Source: DASZFV01 sp036494575 (GTDB lineage: Bacteria > Myxococcota_A > Polyangia > Fen-1088). Taken from it: 64,000 bases of DNA. Under the pieces are notes generated by a model, which worked only from the letters and a program-made list of their open reading frames with translations, ran no database searches and had not been told where the DNA came from. The DNA is taken from contig DASXOE010000090.1 in assembly GCA_036494575.1 (NCBI GenBank), positions 7,477-71,476 on the forward strand, written 5' to 3'. A program made the translations under genes and the position numbers. Below, piece by piece: positions 16,990-24,993 of the stretch. Position 1 is the first letter of the stretch, and each line of letters opens with the position of its first letter.

Positions 16990-17859
16990 CTACCCGCCGG
17001 TCTCGAAGCCCGGGTACAGCGTCATGCCGCCGTCAACGTAGATGGTCGCGCCCGTGATGTAGTCGGAGTCGTCGGACGCGAGCCAGACGGCGACGCGGCC
17101 GATGTCGGCCGGCTCTCCGATGCGCTTGTACGGCACCAAGGTCATGAGCGAGTTGTACGCGGCGCGCGTGCTCCAGGCTTCTTCGTTGATGGGCGTCCGC
17201 ACGGCTCCGGGCGAGATGCTGTTGACCCGGATGCGCCAGGGCGCCACCTCCTGCGCGATTGACTTCATCATCATCAGGACGCCGCCCTTCGATGCCGCGT
17301 AGTTGACGTGGCCAGCCCATGGGATGACGTCGTGGACCGAGCTCATACACAGGATCTTGCCGGCGGCGCACGAGACGCCCTTGCGGATGCCCTGCCGCTT
17401 GAATGCGCGCACGGCCTCGCGCGCGCACAGGAACTGGCCTTTGAGGTTGACGTTCATCACGAGGTCCCAGGCCGCCACCGACAGCTCCTCGAACGGCGCG
17501 TCCTTCTGCAGGCCGGCGTTGTTGACGACGATGTCGACGGCGCCGAACGTCTCGGCGGCGCGCGCGAACATGGCCTGCACCTCGGCCTCCTGGCTGACGT
17601 CGGCCTTGAAGGCGAAGGCGCGCGCGCCACATGCCTCGACCTCGGCGACCACCTTGGCCGCCTCCTCGGGGCGCGAGACGTAGTTCACGACGACGTCGGC
17701 GCCGGCCTGGCCGAGGGCGAGCGCGACGGCGCGGCCGATTCCCGAGTTCGCGCCCGTGACGACGGCCTTTTGGCCCACGAGGGAGCGCACGACGTGGCAC
17801 GTCGGCGCGACGGCTTCGGGCAGTCCCTCTTCGGCGAAGTAATCCTTGCTCTGCTTCAT
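16990..17859 (-). CDS. Glucose 1-dehydrogenase-like SDR
   Basis: This 289-residue classical short-chain dehydrogenase has TGANSGIG for cofactor binding, NNAG, a catalytic serine in MSSVHD and YAASKGG carrying the Tyr and Lys. The C-terminal SPGAVRTPINEE and YITGATIYVDGGM are standard. Overall it resembles glucose 1-dehydrogenase and related bacterial SDRs with a 30-residue N-terminal extension. The start ATG overlaps the stop of the debranching enzyme (ATGA), so it may act on the glucose released. The substrate is inferred from that neighbour and could be another polyol or sugar. Confidence 0.85.
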   Translation of the reverse strand: MKQSKDYFAEEGLPEAVAPTCHVVRSLVGQKAVVTGANSGIGRAVALALGQAGADVVVNYVSRPEEAAKVVAEVEACGARAFAFKADVSQEAEVQAMFARAAETFGAVDIVVNNAGLQKDAPFEELSVAAWDLVMNVNLKGQFLCAREAVRAFKRQGIRKGVSCAAGKILCMSSVHDVIPWAGHVNYAASKGGVLMMMKSIAQEVAPWRIRVNSISPGAVRTPINEEAWSTRAAYNSLMTLVPYKRIGEPADIGRVAVWLASDDSDYITGATIYVDGGMTLYPGFETGG

Positions 17860-19874
17860 CTCGGGTCTCCTCCTCGTGACTCACTCGGGGCGGGCGCGGC
17901 ACTGATAGACTGCGACTGCCGTGCGCGCGGCGCCAGCACTCTCCGGTCGAGGCGGAGCAGCTCACCGAGCGACCACGCCTGGAACGGACACCCGCCCGGG
18001 CGGTGGGGCGCCTCGCCGTCGGCCACCTCGGGCAGGTGGCCGAGCCCCGCCGTCTCGAGCGCGCGCGCCAGTGGTTCCAAGAAGCGCGCGCGCGCGACCT
18101 CGACGGCCGCCGCGTCGTTGCCGTGGGCCCGGACGTGGGCCTCCGCGAAAGGTCCCATGAGCCAGGGCCAGACCGTTCCGTCGTGGTAGGCTCCGTCTCG
18201 CTCGACGACGCCGCCGCCGTAGCGAGGGCGATACCCTGGCTCCTCGGGGCCGAGCGTGCGCAGGCCAAGAGGCGTCAGCAGCGACGCCTCGACCGCCTCG
18301 ACGACGCGCAGCGCGCGCGCGGGTGACAGCAGCGACAACGGCAAGCCGCCGACGGCGAAGATCTGGTTCGGCCGCAGCCGCGCATCGACGGTCCCAGGGA
18401 CGTGGTCGCAATCGACGACGTCGTACAAGCGCCCGCGCGCCTCGTCCCAGAATCGGGCCTCGAAGCTGGCGGCGCCGAGCTCGAAGAGCGCGCGCCAGCG
18501 CGCCGCCGAGGGCGCGCCGAGCGCCGCCGCCGCCGCGAGGGCGTTGAGCCAGAGCGCCTGCACCTCGACCGGCTTGCCGATGCGCGGCGTGATCGCGTGG
18601 CCGTCCACGCGGGCATCCATCCAGGTGAGCTGTTGCCCGAGAGCTCCGGCGGCGAGCAGCCCGTCGTCCGTGGCGCGGATGCCGTAGCGCGTACCGCTCG
18701 CATAGCCGGCGAGGATCGCCTCCACGGCCTCGGTGAGACGGCGACGCTCGACCGCCGCGAGGGCCGGTCCGGCGTCCTCGATGGCCTCCGAGGCCACGAC
18801 GGCGTACCAAAGCGGGGCGTCCACCGTGTTGTACTCGGGCACGCCCGTCGCGTCGGGGAACCAGTTGGGCAGCATCCCTTCGGAGACCAAACCGGCCCAC
18901 GTCGACAGCACGCCCACGGCCTCGAGGGAACGCCCCCTTGCCAGCCCCAGTCCGCGCAACGCGATGAACGTGTCGCGGCCCCAGTCGCCGAACCAGGGGT
19001 AGCCCGCGATGATCGTGCGGCCGGTGCCGCGCGCGACGAGGTATTGCTCCGCAGCGCGGTCGTGCGGGCCGCCGAGGGCGGCGCGCCGCTCGCGCTCATA
19101 GGCGCGCGCCGTTTCCAGCGCCTCGACCGCGGGTACGTAGGCCGCGCGCGCTCCGAGCTCGGCGCCGAAGAGCAGCGCGGCCTCGCCGTCTCCGAGCTCG
19201 AAGGTCCAGGCGCCGGGCGACGCCAGATCTTCCTGACAGTCGAGACCACGCCGGCGTTCCTCTTCATAGAGAAAGCGCCGGTACCAGAACGGTTGATGCC
19301 GGTAAGCGCCGCTCGAAGCCGTGGCGATCGCGGGCACGCCGGCGTAGGGGTGAAAATGGACCTCGCCCTCGGCGATCGTGGGCTCGAAGGAGAAGGCGGC
19401 GTTCTCGCTCATGAGAGCGTGGAAGCCGCGGCCCGCGAGGAACGGCCGCACGGTGAGCCGAGCCGCGGTCCGCTCGTCGCCGGAGCGCGCCGCGTTCGCG
19501 CCCGCGAGCAGACGCCAGGACAGGAACACCTGGGGCGCGCCCACGCGCATGAAGAGCTCGTGCGCGAGCCGCGTGCCGTCGGGGAGACGGAAGGTCCACG
19601 TGGGCCACGGCTCGTGCGCGAAGCTTTCGAGGTGCGCGTCGCCGTCCCCCGTCGTCGTGTCCGGTGCGTAGCGTTGGGCCGAGAGCGACCAGCTCCCGCG
19701 GGGCGTCTCGACGGTGACGTCGACGCCGCTCACGAGCACGACGCGGCCCGTGGGCGGTGTCGTCGCCGTCACGAGCAGACCGTGATACCGCCGCGCGCGA
19801 GGCGCGGCCACGGGACCCATGGCGAAGCCTCCGAGGCCGTCCGTCTCCAGCCACTCGCGCGCGTCAAGCGACAC
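17856..19874 (-). CDS. Glycogen debranching enzyme (amylo-1,6-glucosidase type)
   Basis: This 672-residue protein has the two GDE domains. The N-terminal one begins with LETDGLGGFAMGPV and RRYHGLLVTA. The C-terminal alpha/alpha barrel carries IIAGYPWFGDWGRDTFIALRGL, then MLPNWFP, VPEYNTVDAPLWY and DGTVWPWLMGP. These fit the archaeal and bacterial amylo-alpha-1,6-glucosidase group that removes alpha-1,6 branches from glycogen. I chose GTG at 19874 because the conserved domain begins within ten residues; longer upstream reading has no ribosome site and runs into the divergent gene. It leads the operon GDE, SDR, ATL, hslR with a 4-base overlap to the SDR. Confidence 0.88.
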   Translation of the reverse strand: MSLDAREWLETDGLGGFAMGPVAAPRARRYHGLLVTATTPPTGRVVLVSGVDVTVETPRGSWSLSAQRYAPDTTTGDGDAHLESFAHEPWPTWTFRLPDGTRLAHELFMRVGAPQVFLSWRLLAGANAARSGDERTAARLTVRPFLAGRGFHALMSENAAFSFEPTIAEGEVHFHPYAGVPAIATASSGAYRHQPFWYRRFLYEEERRRGLDCQEDLASPGAWTFELGDGEAALLFGAELGARAAYVPAVEALETARAYERERRAALGGPHDRAAEQYLVARGTGRTIIAGYPWFGDWGRDTFIALRGLGLARGRSLEAVGVLSTWAGLVSEGMLPNWFPDATGVPEYNTVDAPLWYAVVASEAIEDAGPALAAVERRRLTEAVEAILAGYASGTRYGIRATDDGLLAAGALGQQLTWMDARVDGHAITPRIGKPVEVQALWLNALAAAAALGAPSAARWRALFELGAASFEARFWDEARGRLYDVVDCDHVPGTVDARLRPNQIFAVGGLPLSLLSPARALRVVEAVEASLLTPLGLRTLGPEEPGYRPRYGGGVVERDGAYHDGTVWPWLMGPFAEAHVRAHGNDAAAVEVARARFLEPLARALETAGLGHLPEVADGEAPHRPGGCPFQAWSLGELLRLDRRVLAPRARQSQSISAAPAPSESRGGDPR

Positions 19875-19971
19875 GGGCCAAGGGTACTCCGACTTCCCGG
19901 GATCGTGGCCGTCGCCGAGTTGAACCTCGAGCGCCGGGAGCGGTACGCTCCTCGGGAAAGGAAGCACCCCG

Positions 19972-20550
19972 ATGATCGAGATCGAGAAGTTCATCCCGGG
20001 CTCGTATGCCGACATCCTCGAGGACATCGTGTGCAAGAGCCCCGAATTCCAGTGGGTGTACACCCCGTCGACCAACAACGAAAAGGAGACGAAGATCTTG
20101 CAGAAGAACGCGAGCTCCTACGAGTCGGACCAGCTCGTCCACGCGATCTACCTCGAGAACGCGCGCCGCTCGCAGTTCTTCGACGCTGTCTTTCCGTTCT
20201 TCTATTTTCTCGAGGAGAAGACCGGCATCAAGATGGGCGCCATCGAGCGCATCAAGGCCAACATGCTGCTGAAGTCGGACATGCCCGACGACAAGTACAA
20301 CACGCCTCACATCGACGTCCCGGACGCCGGCTACAAGAGCCTCATCTACTACGTCAAGGACAGCGACGGCGACACGTTCGTCTTCAACGAGACCTTCCGC
20401 GACAAGAAGGCGCTCACGATCGACAAGCGAATCACGCCCAAGAAGGGCAAGGCGGTCATCTTCGACTCCGACACCTGGCACGCCAGCAGCAACCCGCGCC
20501 AGAACCGGAACCGCGTCGTGCTCAACCTGATCTTCCGGGTCAAGCCTTGA
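19972..20550 (+). CDS. 2-oxoglutarate/Fe(II)-dependent oxygenase
   Basis: This 192-residue protein starts at an ATG with AAGGAAG eight bases upstream. The metal triad is H113 and D115 in TPHIDV and H170 in WHASSN, and R181 is suited to bind 2-oxoglutarate. The size and the layout of the double-stranded beta-helix fit prolyl-hydroxylase-like proteins found in bacteria and phages. The protein is unusually rich in Lys, Asn, Tyr and Asp for this window, though third codon positions remain GC-rich. It stands alone, divergent from the debranching gene by 97 bases. Substrate unknown; hydroxylation of protein or small molecule are both possible. Confidence 0.85.
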   Translation: MIEIEKFIPGSYADILEDIVCKSPEFQWVYTPSTNNEKETKILQKNASSYESDQLVHAIYLENARRSQFFDAVFPFFYFLEEKTGIKMGAIERIKANMLLKSDMPDDKYNTPHIDVPDAGYKSLIYYVKDSDGDTFVFNETFRDKKALTIDKRITPKKGKAVIFDSDTWHASSNPRQNRNRVVLNLIFRVKP

Positions 20551-20556
20551 GTCGCG

Positions 20557-20593
20557 TCCGCCTGTGCGCGCGCGCCGTTCACTTACAGGCGGA
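20557..20593. terminator. Hairpin between convergent genes
   Basis: A perfect 9-bp inverted repeat, TCCGCCTGT and ACAGGCGGA with a 19-base loop, spans the gap between the oxygenase stop and the end of the Cys-rich lipoprotein gene. It overlaps the last codons of the latter. There is no T tract; it may stop or pause transcription from either side. Confidence 0.45.
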
Positions 20594-21988
20594 GGCGGTG
20601 CAGGTGTGGTGCATCGCGCACTGCAAGGTCAGCAGGCAGGACGTGTAGCAGGCCGTCGTCGACGGGTCGCAACGGTACGGCGTGCAGTCGACGTCCGCGG
20701 CCGTCTGGCAGGCTCCCTTGCCGTCGCAACGCTTCGGCGAGACCAGCGTGGCGTTCCTGCAATTGCCTGCCGCGCACGTCACGCCCGCGGGGTAGAGCGC
20801 GCAGCCGCCGACGCCGTCGCAGAGGCCGTTCCGGCCGCAGGCCGCGACGCCGGCGTCTTTGCACACGGCGTGTGGATCGGACTTGCCCGCGGCGACGGGC
20901 AGGCACATTCCCAGCGAGCCGGTCTGGTTGCACGCGAGGCAGGCACCGGTGCAGGCCGTCGCGCAGCAGACGCCGTCCACGCAATGTCCGGAGGTGCAGT
21001 CGGTCGAGGCGACACAGCCCGCGCCGTCGTCTTTCTTGGGCCGCGTCCCGCAGCTGCCGTTCATGCACTGCCGCCCGGTGACGCAGTCCGTGTCCATCTT
21101 GCACGTGGAGCCGCAGGCCGCCGCGGTTGCGTCGCAGAGGTAGGGCGTGCAATCGACCGCGCTGGCCGCCACGCAGCGCCCCTGGCCGTCGCACGCGGAC
21201 GCGGGCGTGAAAGCCGGGCCCGCGCACGCCGCCACCTTGCACGCCACTCCGGCCGGATGGCGCCGACAGCCGCCGCTCCCATCGCACGTCCCGTCGAAGG
21301 CGCACGTCGAGGCAGGCTGGCTCGCGCACTCCGCCGTCGCCGTACCCGCGGGCACGGGTGCGCACGTGCCCTCCTTGCCGGGCAAATTGCAGGCCTGGCA
21401 CAAGGCGCCACAGGCAGAGGCACAGCAGACGCCGTCCACGCAGAGCGTGCTCTCGCACTCGTCGCCGCTGGCGCAGGGCTGACCGGTTGCCTTCGAGCCT
21501 GGGCTGACCACTTCGCTGCCGCCGCCGTCGAGCGTCGCCGTGTCGTCCGCGGCATCCCTCACCTCGGCGTCCGGCGCGTCCGGGGAGCCACCGTCGTCAT
21601 GGCGGGCTTCGTTGAGCGCGACCGACAGCGGCACGAGCTCGTGAAGGACCAACATCGCCGAGTCGAAGCTGGCGGCGCCCGCGGGCTGGCCCGCGAGGAG
21701 CGGCGTCACGGTACACGTCGCGAGGCTGCCCGCGAGCGGGTCGGGCAGGAAGATCGATACGCTCTGCGGGCTCGGGAGCACGCCGCCCGCCGAGGCGGGG
21801 CGGAGCGTCGGCGGGAGGGCGGGCCCGGCGGGAGTCGTCACCTTGATCTCGAGCTGGTCGGCCGCGACGCCGGCCATCGTGATCGTCACCGTCAGGCCGG
21901 TGATGGCGGGCGCCTTGGAGCCGCAAGCGGCTGCCACGGCCGCCAAGCCGAGCAACGCGCAGCGAGCGAGCGGGGAGGAGGCGCGCAC
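20579..21988 (-). CDS. Disulfide-rich lipoprotein with duplicated module
   Basis: This 469-residue protein starts at GTG 21988 with a lipobox AAAC. Residues to about 150 form a beta-rich domain; the rest is a cysteine-rich region built from two related modules. Each module has CVDGVCCA(S/T)AC, ACN and a CxP(V/A)(A/P)AG segment, then CDGxGGC, AGVxC, and DCTPY(L/R)CD. These repeats are typical of myxobacterial secreted lipoproteins. About 45 cysteines would be oxidised in the periplasm. It may be an adhesin or receptor; no catalytic motif is visible. It is divergent from the dipeptide-epimerase gene. Confidence 0.82.
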   Translation of the reverse strand: MRASSPLARCALLGLAAVAAACGSKAPAITGLTVTITMAGVAADQLEIKVTTPAGPALPPTLRPASAGGVLPSPQSVSIFLPDPLAGSLATCTVTPLLAGQPAGAASFDSAMLVLHELVPLSVALNEARHDDGGSPDAPDAEVRDAADDTATLDGGGSEVVSPGSKATGQPCASGDECESTLCVDGVCCASACGALCQACNLPGKEGTCAPVPAGTATAECASQPASTCAFDGTCDGSGGCRRHPAGVACKVAACAGPAFTPASACDGQGRCVAASAVDCTPYLCDATAAACGSTCKMDTDCVTGRQCMNGSCGTRPKKDDGAGCVASTDCTSGHCVDGVCCATACTGACLACNQTGSLGMCLPVAAGKSDPHAVCKDAGVAACGRNGLCDGVGGCALYPAGVTCAAGNCRNATLVSPKRCDGKGACQTAADVDCTPYRCDPSTTACYTSCLLTLQCAMHHTCTASACK

Positions 21989-22068
21989 GGTTGCCCATCA
22001 ATTAACACGAGCCCTGGCGCGAGCGGGGCTCAATTGTCGGCGGGTCCCACCTGAAATACGCTGGGGGC

Positions 22069-23193
22069 GTGCCTGGGTCACGGGGAGCGTTCGCCGCCGT
22101 CCGAATCGTCGCGCTGGACGCGCGGGCGCTGTCGGTGCCTCTGCGTGAGCCGTTCGTCATCGCGACGGGCCGGATGGACGCGACGCGTGCCGCGCTCGTG
22201 ACCGTCGTCCTCGAGGACGAAACGAGACGCCGGGCCGCGGGTCTTGGCGAGGCCGCCGCTCTGCCACCCGTGACGCACGAGGACCAACCCGACCTGCTGC
22301 GTGGCGTGGCCGCGGCGCGGAAGGTGCTCGAGGGTGAGACCCTCTCGGACCTGGCCGGCGCCGAGTCGCTCCTGGCCGCCGCGTTGCCCGAGGGACCGGT
22401 GGCGCGCGCCGGAATCGCGAGCGCGCTGGCCGACGCGTGGGCGCGGCTCGCCGGGCTGCCTCTTCATGCTTTTCTCGGGGGGCCGTCCAGCGCGCCGGCG
22501 TCGCTCACGACGGACATCACGTTGCCGATCGGCGCGCCCGAATACGTCGCGGGTCTCGCGCGCGGTTACCACGACGCGGGGTTTGACTGCTTCAAGGTGA
22601 AGGTCGGGCGCGACCACCGCGCCGACCACGCGGCCTTGCGCGCCGTCGCGGCGGCCGTCCCCGCGGCGCGCTTCCGGCTGGATGCCAACGCCGGGTACAC
22701 GGCGCGCGACGCCCTCGAGTTGCTCGATCGGCTCACCGCCGACGGCCTCGCGCTGGAGTGCTTCGAGCAGCCCTGCGCGCGCGATGATCTCGCGGGCATG
22801 GCCGAGGTCGCGGCGCGCTCACCCGTTGCAGTCGTCGCCGACGAGTCGTTCCGCGGGGCCGAGGATCTCGATCGACTCACCGAGGCACGCGCCGCGCACG
22901 GCGTGAACCTCAAGCTCGCGAAGCTCGGCGGGCCCACGGCGGCCGTCGCCCTCGGGCGCGAGGCGCGCCGCCGCGGCTTGTCCCTCATGGCGGGCGCGAT
23001 GGTCGAGACGCGCGTGGGGATCGCGACCATGGCCCACGTCGTAGCCGCGCTCGGGGGCGTCGAGTGGGTCGACCTCGATACCGCGTTCCTGCTCGCGCGC
23101 GACCCCTTCGCCGGCGGGTACCGGGCCGAGCGGGCGCGACTCGTCCTCGAGCCCGGAGCGGGCTCGGGCGTGACGCTGACGCAGACGGCCTGA
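22069..23193 (+). CDS. Enolase-superfamily dipeptide epimerase
   Basis: This 374-residue protein starts at GTG 22069. It has a capping N-terminal domain and a barrel with TTDITLPIG, FKVKVG (K176 and K178), RLDANAGY (D205), ECFEQP (E233), VVADES and NLKLAKLGG. These are the acid-base lysines and metal ligands of the L-Ala-D/L-Glu (dipeptide) epimerase branch, which recycles murein peptides. MAGAMVETRVGI near the end also fits. It could instead be a muconate-type cycloisomerase. It stands alone, divergent from the Cys-rich lipoprotein by 80 bases. Confidence 0.85.
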   Translation: MPGSRGAFAAVRIVALDARALSVPLREPFVIATGRMDATRAALVTVVLEDETRRRAAGLGEAAALPPVTHEDQPDLLRGVAAARKVLEGETLSDLAGAESLLAAALPEGPVARAGIASALADAWARLAGLPLHAFLGGPSSAPASLTTDITLPIGAPEYVAGLARGYHDAGFDCFKVKVGRDHRADHAALRAVAAAVPAARFRLDANAGYTARDALELLDRLTADGLALECFEQPCARDDLAGMAEVAARSPVAVVADESFRGAEDLDRLTEARAAHGVNLKLAKLGGPTAAVALGREARRRGLSLMAGAMVETRVGIATMAHVVAALGGVEWVDLDTAFLLARDPFAGGYRAERARLVLEPGAGSGVTLTQTA

Positions 23194-23496
23194 CGGACTG
23201 ACGAGGGCCGCCCGCGGGGCACGTCGTGCACCGTTTCGAACGAGGTGGCGTGCGCGCGCGCCGCGCTTACCACGCGTGCCCGCGCGCACGCCGACCTCAC
23301 CTGCGCGCCGGTGCCGTTCTCGCACCGGCCAGCTCATCCCTGGAACGATGATGCCCGGTGGCTTCACTGCACCGGGCGTGCCGTCCGCGTCGCGCGGCGA
23401 ATCGCGGGCTGGGGACCGAAGACCTCCGGCCGGCTCGCGCGAGCTGTACCACGTCGCTGCGCAAGTCGCGCAGGGGCGGGCTCCGCCTGGGTGCGC
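23194..23496. other. Convergent intergenic region
   Basis: This 303-base stretch lies between the epimerase and a small lipoprotein gene pointing at it. I see no gene. Its main content is two closely spaced hairpins (23307-23329 and 23353-23377). Confidence 0.6.
23307..23377. terminator. Paired hairpins, likely bidirectional terminator
   Basis: The first is GCCGGTGC and GCACCGGC (23307-23329, 8-bp stem, 7-base loop). The second is GCCCGGTG and CACCGGGC (23353-23377, 8-bp stem, 9-base loop). The arms share CCGGTG, so the elements are related to each other. Neither has a U tract, as is usual in this GC-rich genome. Confidence 0.5.
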
Positions 23497-24039
23497 CTAG
23501 TACTTGTAAACGATCTTGCCAGCGAAGCGCACGGCGACGTCCATGGTCCAATCGCCCGGGGGCAGGCCGCCGGCGACCTCGACGGTGAAGGTCGCGGAGT
23601 CCGTCTTCCACTCGTCGAGGGTGTTGACCGGGTTCGCGCTCTCGACCGTGAGGACGTTCGTCGAGGGCGCGCCGTCGACGCGCTGGTAGTCGACGAGCTC
23701 CACGGGATCATGGACGCCGTCGCTCATCGTGACGCGCATGTTCTTGAGGAAGTCGAAGTTGTCGATGCCCGACTTCGCCGTGAGCGTCACACCCATGGCT
23801 TTGACCTCGGTCGTGAGGCCCGCGGGCAAGTCGAGCCGCTGGTGCTGCTGCGAGAAGCTCTTCGTGAGCGAGACGTCGCCCAAGCCCGTGGCGGCGGGCA
23901 CACCGGCGAACACGACGTCGTGCTGGGTGATCTCGACCTCGGGCACGTCGGCCTCGACCTGCAACATGCAGCCGGCCGCCGTAACTGCGCCGAGCGCCAG
24001 GGCACCGAGGAGGATCGAGGTGGTCTTGAGATTTTTCAT
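23497..24039 (-). CDS. Putative outer-membrane-associated lipoprotein
   Basis: This 180-residue protein has a signal peptide with lipobox TAAGC, then an all-beta mature domain without further cysteines. Notable segments are VEITQHDVVFAGVP, GVTLTAKSGIDNFDFLKNMRVTMSDG and the final strand MDVAVRFAGKIVYKY. Its start is 6 bases after the stop of the outer-membrane protein gene, so the two are co-expressed and probably act together. I recognise no family; an envelope structural role is inference. Confidence 0.75.
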   Translation of the reverse strand: MKNLKTTSILLGALALGAVTAAGCMLQVEADVPEVEITQHDVVFAGVPAATGLGDVSLTKSFSQQHQRLDLPAGLTTEVKAMGVTLTAKSGIDNFDFLKNMRVTMSDGVHDPVELVDYQRVDGAPSTNVLTVESANPVNTLDEWKTDSATFTVEVAGGLPPGDWTMDVAVRFAGKIVYKY

Positions 24040-24045
24040 GAGCTC

Positions 24046-24687
24046 TTACCAGAGGTAGACGATGAGGCCGAGCTTCGCCGAGGGCCCGATGACCTTGACC
24101 GTCGGATCCTGCTTGAAGGTGATCTGGGTGCCGTTCGCGTTGGTGCCGTTGATCTGCGGGTCCGACGAGAACTGCTGCTCGGCGTTGTGGATCGTGCCGC
24201 GGATGTAGCTCATGCCGCCGTGGATGTAGAAGGTCACGCGCCTGTAGCCGAAGTCGAGACCGAGGTGCGCGTTGACGTAGTCGTAGCCAATGCGCTCGAG
24301 GACCGGCGCGCCCTGAAAGCCGGCGCCGAGGAAGGAGCGGGCTGCCGCGTTGGCGTCGCCGTCGAAATAACGCCCGACCTCGAGCGTCCCGGACGGGCCG
24401 CGGCCCCAAGGAACGACCGTCGCGCCCGCGCGCACGCCCTTGCTGATCATGTTGTAGCCGCCGCCCAAGCTCGTGCGGAACCATCTGACGGGACGGAGCA
24501 CGAGCGAGCCCTGCATGCCGTCCGGCAGTCCCGCGTCGGCCATGACGCCCATCCACGGCAGGGGGCGCGCCGCCACCGGGGCCGCCGGGCGCGGCGGCTC
24601 GGCAGTCGTCAGGCTCGACTCCTGCGCCAACGCCGTCGAGCTCATCACCAGGATGGCGAGAAGAGTGAGTGGCCGCGCGCTTCGCAT
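24046..24687 (-). CDS. Small outer-membrane beta-barrel protein
   Basis: This 213-residue protein has a signal peptide cut near TALA-QE and a Pro/Ala-rich N-terminus. Alternating strands follow, for example SLGGGYNMISKGVRAGATVV, AHLGLDFGYRRVTFYIHGG and a last strand AKLGLIVYLW ending in an aromatic residue, as barrel proteins do for Bam recognition. ATG 24687 was chosen; a GTG three bases earlier is also possible. It heads a two-gene operon with the lipoprotein. Upstream lies an unusual AT-rich island that probably contains the promoter. Confidence 0.78.
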   Translation of the reverse strand: MRSARPLTLLAILVMSSTALAQESSLTTAEPPRPAAPVAARPLPWMGVMADAGLPDGMQGSLVLRPVRWFRTSLGGGYNMISKGVRAGATVVPWGRGPSGTLEVGRYFDGDANAAARSFLGAGFQGAPVLERIGYDYVNAHLGLDFGYRRVTFYIHGGMSYIRGTIHNAEQQFSSDPQINGTNANGTQITFKQDPTVKVIGPSAKLGLIVYLW

Positions 24688-24690
24688 CAC

Positions 24691-24901
24691 AGACTTACTT
24701 CGGAAGTTTTGCTAGTAACCTGAACTACATTATTACTTATATTCGTATGGTGGCACACCTTAGATGCGGCAGAGGTGGTTCGTCGATATAAAATACAATT
24801 ATAACAGTATCTTACACGTGCACAGGGTGTTACAATAAATGGTTCTCTAGAAATAAAAGAGGCCAGACGGACGCCGCGACGCGACGCCGACCAGAAGCGG
24901 T
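24691..24901. other. AT-rich intergenic island
   Basis: Roughly the first 150 bases, from about 24701 to 24860, are AT-rich in a 70% GC window, with runs such as ATATAAAATACAATTATAAC. On the minus strand a perfect TATAAT lies at 24798-24803, about 110 bases before the outer-membrane barrel gene; the matching -35 is not clear. I see no ORF. It may be a regulatory region or a remnant of foreign DNA. Confidence 0.55.
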
Positions 24902-24993
24902 GCTCAGCGGGCCGCGCTTCTTGGCGCTCAGCGGGCCGCGCTCCTTGGCGCTCAGCGGGCGCGCTTCTTGGCGCTCAGCGGGCGCGCTTCTTG
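24902..24993. repeat. Four tandem copies of a gene's 3' tail
   Basis: Four adjacent copies of a 23-24 base unit start at 24902, 24926, 24950 and 24973 (core GCTCAGCGGGC, then GCGCTTCTTGG). The last copy is the actual end of the WxDPF gene, including its stop codon; the other three lie downstream. Two units have 24 bases and one has 23. The pattern shows tail duplication by slippage or unequal exchange. Confidence 0.85.

Noticed and set aside
22069..23193. Enolase-superfamily protein as the missing galactarolactone cycloisomerase of the uronate pathway
   Set aside because: Motifs (TTDITLPIG, KVK, MAGAMVETRVG) fit dipeptide epimerases better, and it lies over 12 kb from udh-gli in another transcription unit.
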